From: Aurantimonas manganoxydans SI85-9A1
GTDB lineage: Bacteria > Pseudomonadota > Alphaproteobacteria > Rhizobiales > Rhizobiaceae
Assembly: GCF_000153465.1 (NCBI RefSeq)
Contig: NZ_CH672387.1
Location: forward strand, 957,180-1,021,179
DNA: 64,000 nt
Direction: 5' to 3'
The notes under the pieces were generated by a model. That model was given only the letters and a program-made list of their open reading frames with translations. It did no database searches and was not told the origin of the DNA. Below, one piece after another: positions 53,414 through 62,705 of the stretch; the first letter of the stretch is position 1, and every line of letters begins with the position of its first letter. The position numbers and the translations under genes were made by a program.

Positions 53414-54628
53414 ATGGCTGACACGACGGACCATTCCTCGCCGCTCTTCGAGACCTACGCACGCGCGCCGCTCGCCTTCGAGCGCGGCAGCGGTGTCTGG
53501 CTGGAGACGCGCGACGGCCGACGTTTCATGGACTTTGGCGGCGGCATCGCGGTGAACTGTCTCGGCCATGCCCATCCCCATCTCGTCGAGACGATGAAGG
53601 CGCAGGCCGAGAAGCTGTGGCACGTCTCCAATCTCTACGAGATCCCGGACCAGACGCGGATGGCCGAACGGCTGACGGCGGCGACCTTCGCCGACCGCGC
53701 CTTCTTCGCCAATTCGGGCGCCGAGGCGGTGGAATGCGCGATCAAGACCGCGCGGCGCTATCACTACGTCAACGGCGCGCCGGAGCGCTACCGCATCCTG
53801 ACCTTCGAGGGCGCCTTCCACGGCCGCACCCTGGCGACCATCGCGGCCGGCGGGCAGAAGAAGTATCTGGAGGGCTACGGCCCGAAGGTCGAAGGCTTCG
53901 ACCAGCTGCCCTTCGGCGACCATGACGCGCTGCGCGAGGCGGCGGCCCAGCCGGACGTCGCGGCGATCCTGATCGAGCCGATCCAGGGCGAGGGGGGCAT
54001 CCGCAGCGTGCCGCCCATGTGCCTGACGGGCCTGCGCGAGATGTGCGACAATCTCGGCATCCTGCTGATCTACGACGAGGTGCAGACCGGCGTCGGGCGG
54101 ACCGGCAAGTTCTTCGCCTATCAGCATTCGGGCGCCGCGCCCGACATCCTCGCCTCGGCCAAGGGCATCGGCGGCGGCTTTCCGCTCGGCGTGTGCCTGG
54201 CGACGGAGCGGGCGGCCAGCGGCATGACGCCGGGCTCGCATGGCACCACCTATGGCGGCAGCCCGCTGGCGATGGCCATCGGCAACGCCGTGCTCGACGT
54301 GGTGCTGGATGACGGCTTCCTCGACCATGTCCGGGACATGTCGCTGCAGCTCAAGCAGTCGCTGGCCTCGCTCTCGGACCGCTACCCCGACGTGATCGAG
54401 GCGGTGCGCGGCGAGGGGCTGCTGATCGGCCTGAAGGCCAAGGTGCCGAACGGCGAACTCGTGGCGCAGATGCGCGAGGAAGGACTTCTGGCGGTGCCGG
54501 CGGGCGACAATGTCGTGCGCCTGCTGCCGCCGCTCAACGTCACCGCGGACGAGGTCCGGCAGGCGATGGATCGGATCGAGGCGGCGGTGGCGGCCATGTC
54601 GGCCGGCAACCGGCGCGAGAGCGCGTGA
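53414..54628 (+). CDS. argD: Acetylornithine aminotransferase family protein
   Basis: A 404-residue class III PLP aminotransferase. The PLP lysine lies in [14 protein letters not shown], with the upstream [19 protein letters not shown] segment and the EPIQGEGGI segment intact. It converts N-acetylglutamate semialdehyde to N-acetylornithine in arginine synthesis, and can also serve lysine synthesis. argF follows with a 4-base overlap (GTGA) and is the strong context evidence for the arginine role. ATG 53414 gives the usual N-terminus. Confidence 0.93.
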   Translation: MADTTDHSSPLFETYARAPLAFERGSGVWLETRDGRRFMDFGGGIAVNCLGHAHPHLVETMKAQAEKLWHVSNLYEIPDQTRMAERLTAATFADRAFFANSGAEAVECAIKTARRYHYVNGAPERYRILTFEGAFHGRTLATIAAGGQKKYLEGYGPKVEGFDQLPFGDHDALREAAAQPDVAAILIEPIQGEGGIRSVPPMCLTGLREMCDNLGILLIYDEVQTGVGRTGKFFAYQHSGAAPDILASAKGIGGGFPLGVCLATERAASGMTPGSHGTTYGGSPLAMAIGNAVLDVVLDDGFLDHVRDMSLQLKQSLASLSDRYPDVIEAVRGEGLLIGLKAKVPNGELVAQMREEGLLAVPAGDNVVRLLPPLNVTADEVRQAMDRIEAAVAAMSAGNRRESA

Positions 54629-54642
54629 GGCGGATGATGACG

Positions 54643-55590
54643 ATGGCAAACGGCCCCAAGCACTTTCTCGACATCTCCGCCGTCCCGAGCCGCGACCTGC
54701 ACGACATCATCGACGATGCCGCCAGGCGCAAGGCGCTCGGCCGCGACGGTCCGAAGCCTCTGGCCGGCAAGGTGCTGGCGATGATCTTCGACAAGCCGTC
54801 GACGCGCACGCGGGTGTCCTTCGACGTCGGCATGCGGCAGCTCGGCGGCGAGACGCTGTTCCTGTCGGGCACCGAGATGCAGCTCGGCCGCTCGGAGACC
54901 ATCGCCGACACGGCGCGGGTGCTGTCGCGCTATGTCGACGCGATCATGATCCGCACCACCACCCATGACCGGCTGACGGAAATGGCGCAATACGCCACGG
55001 TGCCGGTGATCAACGGCCTGACCGACGACACCCATCCGTGCCAGATCATGACCGATCTTTTGACCTTCGAGGAAAAGCGCGGCCCGGTGCGCGGCAAGAC
55101 CTTCGCCTGGACCGGCGACGGCAACAACGTGCTGTCGTCCTTCGTCGAGGCCTCGGCGCGCTTCTCGTTCAACCTGACCATCGCCACGCCGGCGGGGTCG
55201 GGGCCGGACATGCGCTTCGTCGAACGGGCTCGCAAAGACGGCGCCTCGATCCTAATTACGGAAGACCCGGTGGAAGCGGTGACCGGCGCCGACTGCGTCG
55301 TCACCGACACCTGGGTGTCCATGGGCCGCGAGGAACAGGCACGCGGCCACAATGTCTTCATGCCCTATCAGGTCAACGAACGCCTGATGGCGCATGCCAA
55401 GCCCGAGGCGCTCTTCATGCATTGTCTCCCTGCCCATCGCGGCGAGGAAGTGACCGACGCCGTCATGGACGGCCCGCAGTCGGTGGTCTTCGACGAGGCC
55501 GAGAACCGTCTGCACGCGCAAAAATCCATTCTGGCCTGGTGCTTCGACGCACTCGGCACCGAGACGTCCGCGGGGCAGAGCCGTGGCTGA
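54643..55590 (+). CDS. argF: Ornithine carbamoyltransferase
   Basis: A 315-residue enzyme that makes citrulline from ornithine and carbamoyl phosphate. The carbamoyl phosphate motif [14 protein letters not shown] near residue 140, and the ornithine/closing loop [11 protein letters not shown] are intact. Start candidates are 54634, 54637 and 54643 ([10 protein letters not shown]); the last gives the family N-terminus. A GTG at 54625 overlaps argD. The stop overlaps the start of hslO by eight bases. Confidence 0.95.
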   Translation: MANGPKHFLDISAVPSRDLHDIIDDAARRKALGRDGPKPLAGKVLAMIFDKPSTRTRVSFDVGMRQLGGETLFLSGTEMQLGRSETIADTARVLSRYVDAIMIRTTTHDRLTEMAQYATVPVINGLTDDTHPCQIMTDLLTFEEKRGPVRGKTFAWTGDGNNVLSSFVEASARFSFNLTIATPAGSGPDMRFVERARKDGASILITEDPVEAVTGADCVVTDTWVSMGREEQARGHNVFMPYQVNERLMAHAKPEALFMHCLPAHRGEEVTDAVMDGPQSVVFDEAENRLHAQKSILAWCFDALGTETSAGQSRG

Positions 55591-56611
55591 TCCGCAGAAG
55601 GCGCTCGGTGAGTTCAACTTCGCCGGCGACGATGCCGTCGTGCCGTTCGCGGTCGAGGGCCTCGACGCCCGTGGCCGGGCGGTACAGCTCGGACCCATGC
55701 TCGACCAGATCCTCGGCCGGCACGACTACCCCGAACCGGTGGCGCGCCTCCTGGCGGAGATGGTCGTCCTGACGGTGCTGCTCGGCACGTCGCTGAAATT
55801 CGACGGCAAGTTCATCGCCCAGACCCAGACCGATGGTCCGGTGGACCTGTTGGTCGTCGACTTCACCACGCCGTCGAGCGTGCGCGGCTATGCCCGCTTC
55901 GACGCCGACAAGCTGGCGGCGGCCGTCAGCGTCGGCGCGACCTCGTCCGAGGCGCTCCTGGGCAACGGCATCATGGCGCTGACCGTCGACCAGGGCGAAT
56001 ACACCCAGCGCTACCAGGGCATCGTGGAACTGGCCGGATCGTCCATGGAGGAGGTCGCCGAGGCGTATTTCCGCCAGTCCGAGCAGATCCCGACCGCGGT
56101 GAAGCTGGCGGTGGCGCGGATCGCCAAGCGCGGCGAGAACGGCTTCGTGGAAAGCTGGCGCGCCGGCGGTCTGGTGGCGCAGTTCCTGCCGGAATCGCCG
56201 GAGCGCATGCGCATGCCGGACCTGCCGGGCGGCGACGCGCCGGAGGGCGTCGAGGACGAGCTCGGCGATTTCGAGCCGGACGATTCCTGGGTCGAGGTGC
56301 GGGCGCTGGTCGACACGGTCGAGGCATCGGAGCTCGCCGATCCGGATGTCGGTGTCGAGCGGCTGCTGTTCCGCCTGTTCCACGAGCGGGGCGTGCGGGT
56401 GTTCCCGCCCAATCCGGTCGCCGACGACTGCTCGTGCAATCGCGAGCGGATCAAGGGCGTGTTGTCGAACTTCTCCGCCGAGGAGATCACCGAGAGCGTT
56501 GAGGACGGCGCAATCGCGGTGACCTGCGAGTTCTGCGGGGAATCCTACAGCTTCGATCCGTCGGAATTCACGGACGCCGAAAGCGACAAGAGCCCCGACG
56601 GCGAGAGCTGA
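55583..56611 (+). CDS. hslO: Redox-regulated chaperone Hsp33
   Basis: A 342-residue holdase chaperone. The four zinc cysteines are present (C283, C285 in DDCSCN and C315, C318 in CEFCGESY), so it should switch on oxidation. N-terminal dimerisation core and linker are typical. Start is GTG at 55583, overlapping argF. argD-argF-hslO is a gene order common in alphaproteobacteria. An IS630-family element is inserted 77 bases after its stop. Confidence 0.95.
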   Translation: MADPQKALGEFNFAGDDAVVPFAVEGLDARGRAVQLGPMLDQILGRHDYPEPVARLLAEMVVLTVLLGTSLKFDGKFIAQTQTDGPVDLLVVDFTTPSSVRGYARFDADKLAAAVSVGATSSEALLGNGIMALTVDQGEYTQRYQGIVELAGSSMEEVAEAYFRQSEQIPTAVKLAVARIAKRGENGFVESWRAGGLVAQFLPESPERMRMPDLPGGDAPEGVEDELGDFEPDDSWVEVRALVDTVEASELADPDVGVERLLFRLFHERGVRVFPPNPVADDCSCNRERIKGVLSNFSAEEITESVEDGAIAVTCEFCGESYSFDPSEFTDAESDKSPDGES

Positions 56612-56688
56612 TCCGACACATTTCGCCCGCGGCCGGTTCGGGCGCGGGGGGCGGGGCGCTGACGGCGGGCCGGCAGGTTCGTGCGGCT

Positions 56689-56699
56689 AGAGCGGTTCA
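56689..56699 (+). repeat. Left terminal inverted repeat of the IS630-family element
   Basis: GAGCGGTTCAT, identical to the reverse complement of 57726-57736, with flanking TA. Confidence 0.85.
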
Positions 56700-57645
56700 T
56701 GTTTTGACGGAAGCGTATCCGGCATTGGCGAAGTAGTTTGCGCATTCGCCGGGCTGGATGGTTTCGACGAGGGCGCCGAGATGGCGCCAGGTATCCTCGA
56801 TGCTGCGCTTCTCGGCCATGCGCATCCAGTGCTTGATCTTGGCGAAAGCCTGCTCGATGGGATTGAGGTCGGGCGAGTAGGCCGGCAGGTAGCGCAGGCT
56901 GGCACCGGCCGACCGGATCAACTGCCGGATGGCAGCCGATTTGTGACTGCCGAGATTGTCCATGACGACGATGTCGCCGGGCTTGAGGACCGGCAGCAGG
57001 ACCTGCTCGACATAGGCCCGCAAGCAGATGCCGTTGACCGGTCCGTCGAAGACGCAAGGGGCGGCAAGGCGGTCGCAGCGCAGGGCGCCGACAAAGGTCA
57101 GGGTTCGCCAGTGGCCATGTGGCGCAAAACCACGCAGGCGCTTGCCCTTCGGGCTCCAGCCGCGCAACGGCGCCATGTTGGTCTTGATCCAGGTCTCATC
57201 GATGAAGACCAGCCGCTGTGGATCGATCCGGGCCTGCCCCGATCGCCAGCGCCGCCGTCTGCGGGCGACGTCGACGCGTGCCTGCTCCAGGGCGTGAAGA
57301 GTTTTTTTTGAACCGCAGCCCCTCGCGGCGCAGGAACAGCCAGACGGCATGATGCGAGACCTTGATCCCGCGCGCGCCCAGTTCGTCCTTCAGCCCGTGC
57401 AGCGTCAGATGCGGGATCGCGTTGATCCGCTCGATGATGAAGTCGCGATGCGCATCGAGCACCCGCTTGCGGTGCCCACCCATCTTGCGCGGCGCCACCG
57501 AGCCGGTCTGGCGGTAGCGCTGCGACCACTTCACCGCCGAGGAAACCGCCACCCCGAACCGACTGGCGGCTGACCGGCAACTCTCGCCAGCCAGAACCGC
57601 TCCCACAACGCGCTCACGCAGATCATTGGAAAGAGGTCGGGTCAT
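56697..57645 (-). CDS. IS630-family transposase in two overlapping frames
   Basis: The first frame (57645 down to 57196) encodes the N-terminal helix-turn-helix part, beginning MTRPLSNDLRERVV. The second (57350 down to 56697) encodes the DDE part: IDETW (first Asp), VMDNLGSHK (second Asp) and LNPIEQAFAKIKHW (Glu). They meet at a run of eight As in the transcript (57302-57309 as T on the plus strand). The natural joint reads RFKK then TLHALEQ, which requires the frame to move by +1, so slippage by one A, or a one-base insertion from seven As, is needed. Either programmed frameshifting or a damaged copy is possible. The IS ends are intact. Confidence 0.85.
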
Positions 57646-57725
57646 CGATGCTGGCCTCCTACTCCAGCCAGCATCTTGAATCACACATCACGCCCCAACG
57701 GAATCCGCACGGATTCCATCAGCCG

Positions 57726-57736
57726 ATGAACCGCTC
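57726..57736 (-). repeat. Right terminal inverted repeat of the IS630-family element
   Basis: On the minus strand it reads GAGCGGTTCAT, matching 56689-56699, followed outside by the TA duplicate at 57737-57738. Confidence 0.85.
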
Positions 57737-58128
57737 TAGTTCAGCACCCGCTGGCGGGCCGGCACGTCGAGCGAGAAGGCCGGGATCTCCACCTGGAACA
57801 GCGTGCCATCCTCCTGCTGCATGCGGTAATGGCCGCGCATGAAGCCGGACGGCGTGCCCAGCGGGCAGCCGGAGGTGTAGGTGAAGCTGTCGCCGGGGGC
57901 GAGCTGCGGTTCCTCGCCGACGACGCCGGGGCCGCTGACTTCCTCGACGTGACCGGTGGCGTCGGTGATGTGCCAATATCGTGATCGCAGGCGGGTCGTT
58001 TGCCGGCTGCCGTTCTCGATCTCGACCGTATATGCCCAGACCCAGCGTCCGTCGTCCGGCATCGACTGGTCTTCCAGATAGGTCGGTGTCACCGTGACCG
58101 TGATGCCGTGCGTCGTCGCCCTATACAT
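57736..58128 (-). CDS. apaG: ApaG-like protein (Co2+/Mg2+ efflux-associated)
   Basis: A 130-residue beta-sandwich protein of the ApaG/DUF525 family, associated with cobalt/magnesium resistance and with protein-protein contacts; exact role unsettled. The YTVEIENGS and the [22 protein letters not shown] segments are diagnostic. The stop TAG uses the duplicated TA of the IS630 element and the first base of the element, so the reading frame is unaltered by the insertion. Start at 58128 overlaps the non-coding lead of the divergent phosphatidyltransferase gene. Confidence 0.93.
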   Translation of the reverse strand: MYRATTHGITVTVTPTYLEDQSMPDDGRWVWAYTVEIENGSRQTTRLRSRYWHITDATGHVEEVSGPGVVGEEPQLAPGDSFTYTSGCPLGTPSGFMRGHYRMQQEDGTLFQVEIPAFSLDVPARQRVLN

Positions 58129-58222
58129 GGCCCCATACCCGAATGGCGTGTCGCGTCGCTTACGTTATCGCGGTGCGGCCGGTTCGGGTCAACGGCGGGT
58201 CGCCGCGTGGACGGAGATAGCC

Positions 58223-58828
58223 TTGCTCGACGGTGTTCTGAAACGGCAGATCGACCCGCCGATCGACTGGCTGGCGGGCGGGCTGGCGCGGCTGAAGATC
58301 GGCGCCAACACCGTGACGGTCGCCGGCCTCGTGCTGGGACTGGCGGCTGCCGCCGCAATCGCCTTCGGCGCGCTGATCACCGGCCTCGTGCTGATCCTGC
58401 TGTCGCGGCTCGCCGACGGGCTGGACGGGGCCGTGGCGCGGCAGACAAGGCCGACCGATTTCGGCGGCTATCTCGACATCGTCTTCGATTTTCTCTTCTA
58501 CGGATCGATCCCGCTGGCCTTCGCGATCCTCGATCCGCAGGCCAATGCGCTCGCCGCGGCGATCCTGCTGATGAGCTTCTACGCCAATGGCGCGAGCTTC
58601 CTCGCCTATGCGGTGATGGCCGAAAAGCGCGGCATCCGAACCGTGCAGCGCGGCACCAAGTCGCTCTATTTCACCACCGGGCTGGCCGAGGCGTCGGAGA
58701 CGCTGGCCGTCTTCGTGCTGTTCTGCCTGCTGCCGCAGCATTTCGCGCTGATCGCCTGTGTCTTCGCGGCGATGACGGCGTGGACGTTTGCATGGCGGGT
58801 GCGGCTGAGTTTCCAGGCGTTCGGGTAA
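58223..58828 (+). CDS. CDP-alcohol phosphatidyltransferase family membrane protein
   Basis: A 201-residue inner-membrane enzyme. The signature DGLDGAVAR followed by GGYLD and FD metal-binding aspartates is complete, as in CDP-OH-P transferases that make phospholipids from CDP-diacylglycerol and an alcohol; the alcohol is unknown. Five to six hydrophobic segments follow. I chose TTG at 58223, six bases after GGAG, since the frame upstream overlaps the divergent apaG gene and is not family-like. The gene is divergent from apaG. Confidence 0.85.
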   Translation: MLDGVLKRQIDPPIDWLAGGLARLKIGANTVTVAGLVLGLAAAAAIAFGALITGLVLILLSRLADGLDGAVARQTRPTDFGGYLDIVFDFLFYGSIPLAFAILDPQANALAAAILLMSFYANGASFLAYAVMAEKRGIRTVQRGTKSLYFTTGLAEASETLAVFVLFCLLPQHFALIACVFAAMTAWTFAWRVRLSFQAFG

Positions 58829-59023
58829 GGGCGAAGGTGCTGATGGGAAACGCGCCGAACGATTGAGCACATGCGACATAATCTCCGGTATCGAACCCGG
58901 CGACCGTTCTTGGAGGCCTTCGGCGACTTCGGCAGTTCCATCTTGTTTATACATGTCTGTTGCGGCTAGCTATCCATGTATTTAACGGAAACGACATACT
59001 CGCAGTAAGGGCAATTTCAAGCG

Positions 59024-60031
59024 ATGGCTATAGGTATCTCGTGGATTACTGAAATGTTCTCCGGTGCGATATATGTCGATTCGTCGGATTGCAACGAAGT
59101 ACACTTCGAAAACCCTGAAGAATTCCTGAGTTGCTTAAGTGTAATTCCATTTCGACAAAAACCGGTTTGGGGCAGCGATTCGCGTCGTGGTGGGAAATGG
59201 TTGTTTCGGGGGCATTGGGACGAAGCCTGGGCACTGAAGCCTTCAGCGCATCGTAACGCACAACCGTTCTACGACATTGGGCTAAAGAAGCTTCCTGAGC
59301 GGAGTGTTGTGAGACATGACCAATATTGGCCCAAGATGGTGGAATCCGAGGTTTTCGCCCTGCGGAAATTTATGACTCTTGCGAATTCATCATCGTTGCC
59401 ATGTGAGTTCTCTGCTGAAATCCTCGATGAGATTGCTGAAATGAGGAAGGACGTTCAAGGGAACTATTACCGTAACATGGAATTCTTCCCCAAGTCGAAG
59501 TGGTACCCTATCATGGCAAGGGCCCAGCATCACGGTATGCCAACACGACTTCTCGACTTCTCAAGTGATGGCTTGTACGCGGCTTTCTTCGCGGGGATAC
59601 GCCGCTGGAATGTTCAAGATTCGGAAGAAAATCTTGAGGGCAAGCTGTGTGTATGGGCCTTTTTCACCTCGGACTTTGCGGATTTGGATTCTGAGCCTGA
59701 TACGGATACAGAGTCCAAGCGCTGGCTAGAGGTTCCGGCTATTTCCCAGCTAGGGTCAAACTTGGCCTCTCAGCGTGGGAGTCTAATCCTCCATGAGGGC
59801 GCAAATAACTATTACAGCAAAAACGGCGAATGGCCAGACTTCTTCTCCAGCAGCGGCGATGGTCCCGATCCTGATAGGAAAAGAAATTTTTTAAAGCTGA
59901 CTTTGGATAGGCCGAAAGTAAAGCAGATGCTTTGTTGTTTAGTACGGCACGATGTGACGCCTGTACGGATTTACCCTTCATTGGACAACGTGACTGCCAC
60001 GCTCAAATATAGGTCATGGCTCTCAATTTAA
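59024..60031 (+). CDS. FRG-domain protein on a low-GC stretch
   Basis: A 335-residue protein with an FRG domain: the LFRGH motif at residues 60-64, preceded by GGKW, then ALKPSAHR, and the second conserved block AQHHGMPTRLLDFSSD (167-182) with YAAFFA after it. The function of FRG domains is unknown; they occur in prophages and mobile regions and in some defence-like loci. Codon use and base composition are clearly lower in GC than all neighbours, from about 58,900 to 60,130, so horizontal transfer is likely. No membrane segment or signal is visible. It has no partner gene; it sits alone between two housekeeping genes. The ATG is preceded by a weak site (AGGGCAATTTC). Confidence 0.8.
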   Translation: MAIGISWITEMFSGAIYVDSSDCNEVHFENPEEFLSCLSVIPFRQKPVWGSDSRRGGKWLFRGHWDEAWALKPSAHRNAQPFYDIGLKKLPERSVVRHDQYWPKMVESEVFALRKFMTLANSSSLPCEFSAEILDEIAEMRKDVQGNYYRNMEFFPKSKWYPIMARAQHHGMPTRLLDFSSDGLYAAFFAGIRRWNVQDSEENLEGKLCVWAFFTSDFADLDSEPDTDTESKRWLEVPAISQLGSNLASQRGSLILHEGANNYYSKNGEWPDFFSSSGDGPDPDRKRNFLKLTLDRPKVKQMLCCLVRHDVTPVRIYPSLDNVTATLKYRSWLSI

Positions 60032-60140
60032 ATGAGTTGCGTCAATTCTACCTAGTGAAGTGCGTGTTCTACATGGGGGGATGCCGAGATTCTATGCGGA
60101 GAGTACGGTCACCCCCTCCCTTCATTTGGATTACGAGTAT

Positions 60141-61337
60141 CTACACCGCCGACAGGGCGCCTTCGATGTCTTCGAGCAGGTCGTCGACGTCCTCGAGGCC
60201 GATGGAGAGGCGGAGGAGGCCGTCGCTGATGCCGAGTTCGGTGCGCGCTTCCGGCGTCAGGTTCTTGTGGGTGGTGGTCGCCGGATGGGTGATCAGGCTC
60301 TTGGCGTCGCCGAGATTGTTGGAGATCAGGATGATCTCCAGGGCGTTGGAGAAGCGGAAGGCCGCCTCCTTGCCGCCGGCCACCTCGAAGGCGAGGAGGG
60401 TGGAGCCGCCGGTCATCTGGCGGGCGATGATGGCCGCATCCGGATGGTCGGCGCGGCCCGGATAGATCACCTTGTTGACCTTGCCGTGCTCGGCCAGCGT
60501 GTCGGCGATGCGGGCGGCCGAGCGGGTCTGCTGGGCGACGCGCAGCGGCAGCGTCTCCAGGCCCTTGAGCAGCGTCCAGGCATTGAACGGCGACAGCGAC
60601 GGGCCGGTGTGGCGGAAATAATTGTGGAGGTTCTCGTCGATCCATGCGGCGGAGGACAGGATGATACCGCCCAGGCACCGGCCCTGGCCGTCGATATGCT
60701 TGGTGGCGGAATAGACGACGACGTCGGCGCCGAGCTCCAGCGGGCGCTGCAGCATCGGCGTGGCGAAGACATTGTCGACCACGAGGGTGGCGCCGGCCGC
60801 ATGGGCGATCTCGGCGACCGCGGTGATGTCGATCACCTCCAGCGTCGGATTGGTCGGCGTCTCCATGAAAAAGACCTTGGTCTCCGGCCGCACGGCGGCG
60901 CGCCAGGCGTCGAGATCGCGGCCGTCGACGAGGGTGCAGGCGACGCCGCATCGGTCCAGCACCGTCTCGACCACGTAGCGGCAGGAGCCGAACAGGGCGC
61001 GAGCCGCCACGACATGGTCGCCGGCCTTGACCTGGCACTGCATGGCGGCGGCGACGGCGGCCATGCCGGAGGCGGTGGCGCGGGCGTCCTCGGCGCCTTC
61101 CAGCGCCATCATCCGCTCCTCGAACATGCGGGTCGTGGGATTGCCGTAGCGCGAATAGATGAAGCCGGGCTCGTCGCCGCGGAAGCGGGCTTCGGCGGCC
61201 TCGGCGCTCGGATAGACGAAGCCCTGGGTGAGGAACAGCGCCTCGGAGGTCTCGCCGAAGCTTGAGCGCGTCGTGCCGCCATGGACCATGGCCGTGGCCG
61301 GGCGCAGTTTGCGTGCCGTATCCGTCTTCTTCTGCAT
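60141..61337 (-). CDS. metZ: O-succinylhomoserine sulfhydrylase
   Basis: A 398-residue PLP enzyme that makes homocysteine directly from O-succinyl (or O-acetyl) homoserine and sulfide. The PLP lysine is in YSATKHIDGQGR near residue 212, the YSRYGNPT and METPTNP segments are intact. The gene is preceded by a SAM-II riboswitch and an intrinsic terminator, so it is regulated by SAM level. ATG 61337 starts MQKKTD. Upstream leader is about 150 bases. Confidence 0.95.
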   Translation of the reverse strand: MQKKTDTARKLRPATAMVHGGTTRSSFGETSEALFLTQGFVYPSAEAAEARFRGDEPGFIYSRYGNPTTRMFEERMMALEGAEDARATASGMAAVAAAMQCQVKAGDHVVAARALFGSCRYVVETVLDRCGVACTLVDGRDLDAWRAAVRPETKVFFMETPTNPTLEVIDITAVAEIAHAAGATLVVDNVFATPMLQRPLELGADVVVYSATKHIDGQGRCLGGIILSSAAWIDENLHNYFRHTGPSLSPFNAWTLLKGLETLPLRVAQQTRSAARIADTLAEHGKVNKVIYPGRADHPDAAIIARQMTGGSTLLAFEVAGGKEAAFRFSNALEIILISNNLGDAKSLITHPATTTHKNLTPEARTELGISDGLLRLSIGLEDVDDLLEDIEGALSAV

Positions 61338-61354
61338 GGGTCGTCTCCGAACAA

Positions 61355-61389
61355 CAAAAACCGGCTGTCGCGTCGCCGCAAAGCCGGTT
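61355..61389 (-). terminator. Intrinsic terminator between the SAM-II riboswitch and metZ
   Basis: On the minus strand an 8-bp stem (AACCGGCT at 61388-61381 with AGCCGGTT at 61366-61359) with a 14-base loop, then TTTTTGTTG. It lies between the riboswitch and the metZ ATG, so it may be the expression platform. Confidence 0.75.
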
Positions 61390-61423
61390 CGTCGGGAGGC
61401 ACGATCGCCATATCGTCAGAACG

Positions 61424-61481
61424 GCCCTTTAGCGACTTCTTTAACGTGGCTGCAAGCCGGCCGGCCAAATCACCACTTCTG
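61424..61481 (-). promoter_or_regulatory. SAM-II riboswitch upstream of metZ
   Basis: Read on the minus strand, the sequence has the SAM-II (metA) motif: GTGGTGATTTGGCC, then GGCTTGCAGCCACGTTAAA, then GAAGTCGCTAAAGG. The order of the P1 arm, loop and pseudoknot segments matches the SAM-II aptamer, which is common in alphaproteobacteria before met genes. It should switch metZ off when SAM is high. Its boundaries are estimated. Confidence 0.92.
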
Positions 61482-61560
61482 CTTTGCAAATAGACCCGTT
61501 CCGGCTAGGCGTCAATCCGGGAGCGCGACGCCGCGGGCGGCGCGGACGCAATGCAAGGCC

Positions 61561-62673
61561 ATGACGGGGCAGCCGATGTCGGACACATACGCGCAGGGCG
61601 GAATCCTGCCCGACCAGGAGATTGCGGGGCTGTTTGCTGCCGGTGCCATCGCCGTGCCGATCGAACGCGACGGCGACCAGATCCAGCCGGCCAGCCTCGA
61701 CCTGCGCCTCGGGCCGAAGGCCTACCGGGTGCGCGCCTCGTTCCTGCCGGGGCAGGGGCAGTCGGTGGTCGACAAGCTCGACCGGTTCTCGCTGCACGAA
61801 TTCAGCCTCGCCGACGGGGCGGTGCTGGAAACCGGCTGCGTCTACGTCGTGCCGCTGCTGGAAAGTTTCCGCCTGCCGGCCGACATCCGGGCGACCGCCA
61901 ATCCGAAATCCTCCACCGGCCGGCTCGACATCTTCACGCGGGTGCTGGCCGACGGGGCGCAGGAATTCGACAAGCTGCCGGCCGGCTATGACGGCCCGCT
62001 CTATCTGGAAATCTCGCCCCGGACCTTCCCGATCCTGGTGCGGCAAGGCTCGCGCCTGTCGCAGATCCGCTTCCGCGGCGGCGAGCCGCTCTTGAACGAG
62101 GCGGAACTGGCGGCGCTGCACGGCGAACAGGTGCTGACGACGGCGGCCGAGGCCAACATTTCCGGCGGCGGCATCGCCCTGTCGATCGATCTCGTGGGCA
62201 ATCAGGACGGGCTCGTCGGCTATCGCGGCAAGCGGCATACGGGCGTCGTCGACGTCGACCGGCGCGGCGCCTATGCGCTGACCGATTTCTGGGAGCCCGT
62301 GCTGCGCTCCAAGGCCGGCGAGCTGGTGCTCGACCCGGACGAATTCTACATCCTGGTGTCCAAGGAGGCGGTGCATGTGCCGCCGGCCTTCGCCGCCGAG
62401 ATGACGCCCTTCGATCCGCTGGTCGGCGAATTTCGCGTCCATTATGCCGGCTTCTTCGATCCGGGTTTCGGCCATTCGGCGGCCGGCGGCTCGGGCAGCC
62501 GCGCGGTGCTGGAGGTGCGCAGCCACGACGTGCCCTTCATCCTGGAGGACGGGCAGATCGTCGGCCGGCTGGTCTATGAGCGGATGCAGGCGCTTCCGGA
62601 GAAGCTTTATGGCAGCGACCTGAAGTCGAACTACCAGGCCCAGGGGCTGAAGCTGTCGAAGCATTTCGTCTGA
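61561..62673 (+). CDS. dcd: Long-form 2'-deoxycytidine 5'-triphosphate deaminase
   Basis: A 370-residue protein. The first half has the Dcd segments QIQPASLDLRLG and ANPKSSTGRLDIFTRV (serine and arginine active-site residues) and GYDGPLYLEI. The second half repeats the dUTPase-type fold (for example DEFYILVSKEAVHVPPAFAAEM and the GFFDPGFG turn), so the protein looks like a tandem of two Dcd-like modules, as in other rhizobial proteins. It converts dCTP to dUTP. Starts at 61561 (MTGQPMS) or 61576. Divergent from the metZ leader. Confidence 0.9.
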   Translation: MTGQPMSDTYAQGGILPDQEIAGLFAAGAIAVPIERDGDQIQPASLDLRLGPKAYRVRASFLPGQGQSVVDKLDRFSLHEFSLADGAVLETGCVYVVPLLESFRLPADIRATANPKSSTGRLDIFTRVLADGAQEFDKLPAGYDGPLYLEISPRTFPILVRQGSRLSQIRFRGGEPLLNEAELAALHGEQVLTTAAEANISGGGIALSIDLVGNQDGLVGYRGKRHTGVVDVDRRGAYALTDFWEPVLRSKAGELVLDPDEFYILVSKEAVHVPPAFAAEMTPFDPLVGEFRVHYAGFFDPGFGHSAAGGSGSRAVLEVRSHDVPFILEDGQIVGRLVYERMQALPEKLYGSDLKSNYQAQGLKLSKHFV

Positions 62674-62705
62674 CGGCTGGCGCGGTCGAAGCCGCGCCGC
62701 TGCCC

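Larger units (their letters stand above)
56689..57736. mobile_element. IS630-family insertion sequence
   Basis: A 1,048-base element with 11-bp perfect inverted ends (GAGCGGTTCAT) and a TA dinucleotide at both junctions (56687-56688 and 57737-57738), the hallmark of IS630/Tc1-type insertion. It carries one transposase split over two frames. The insertion lies exactly in the TA of the apaG stop codon; see the transposase and apaG entries. Its ends match each other for 11 bases, then diverge with scattered matches. Confidence 0.9.
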
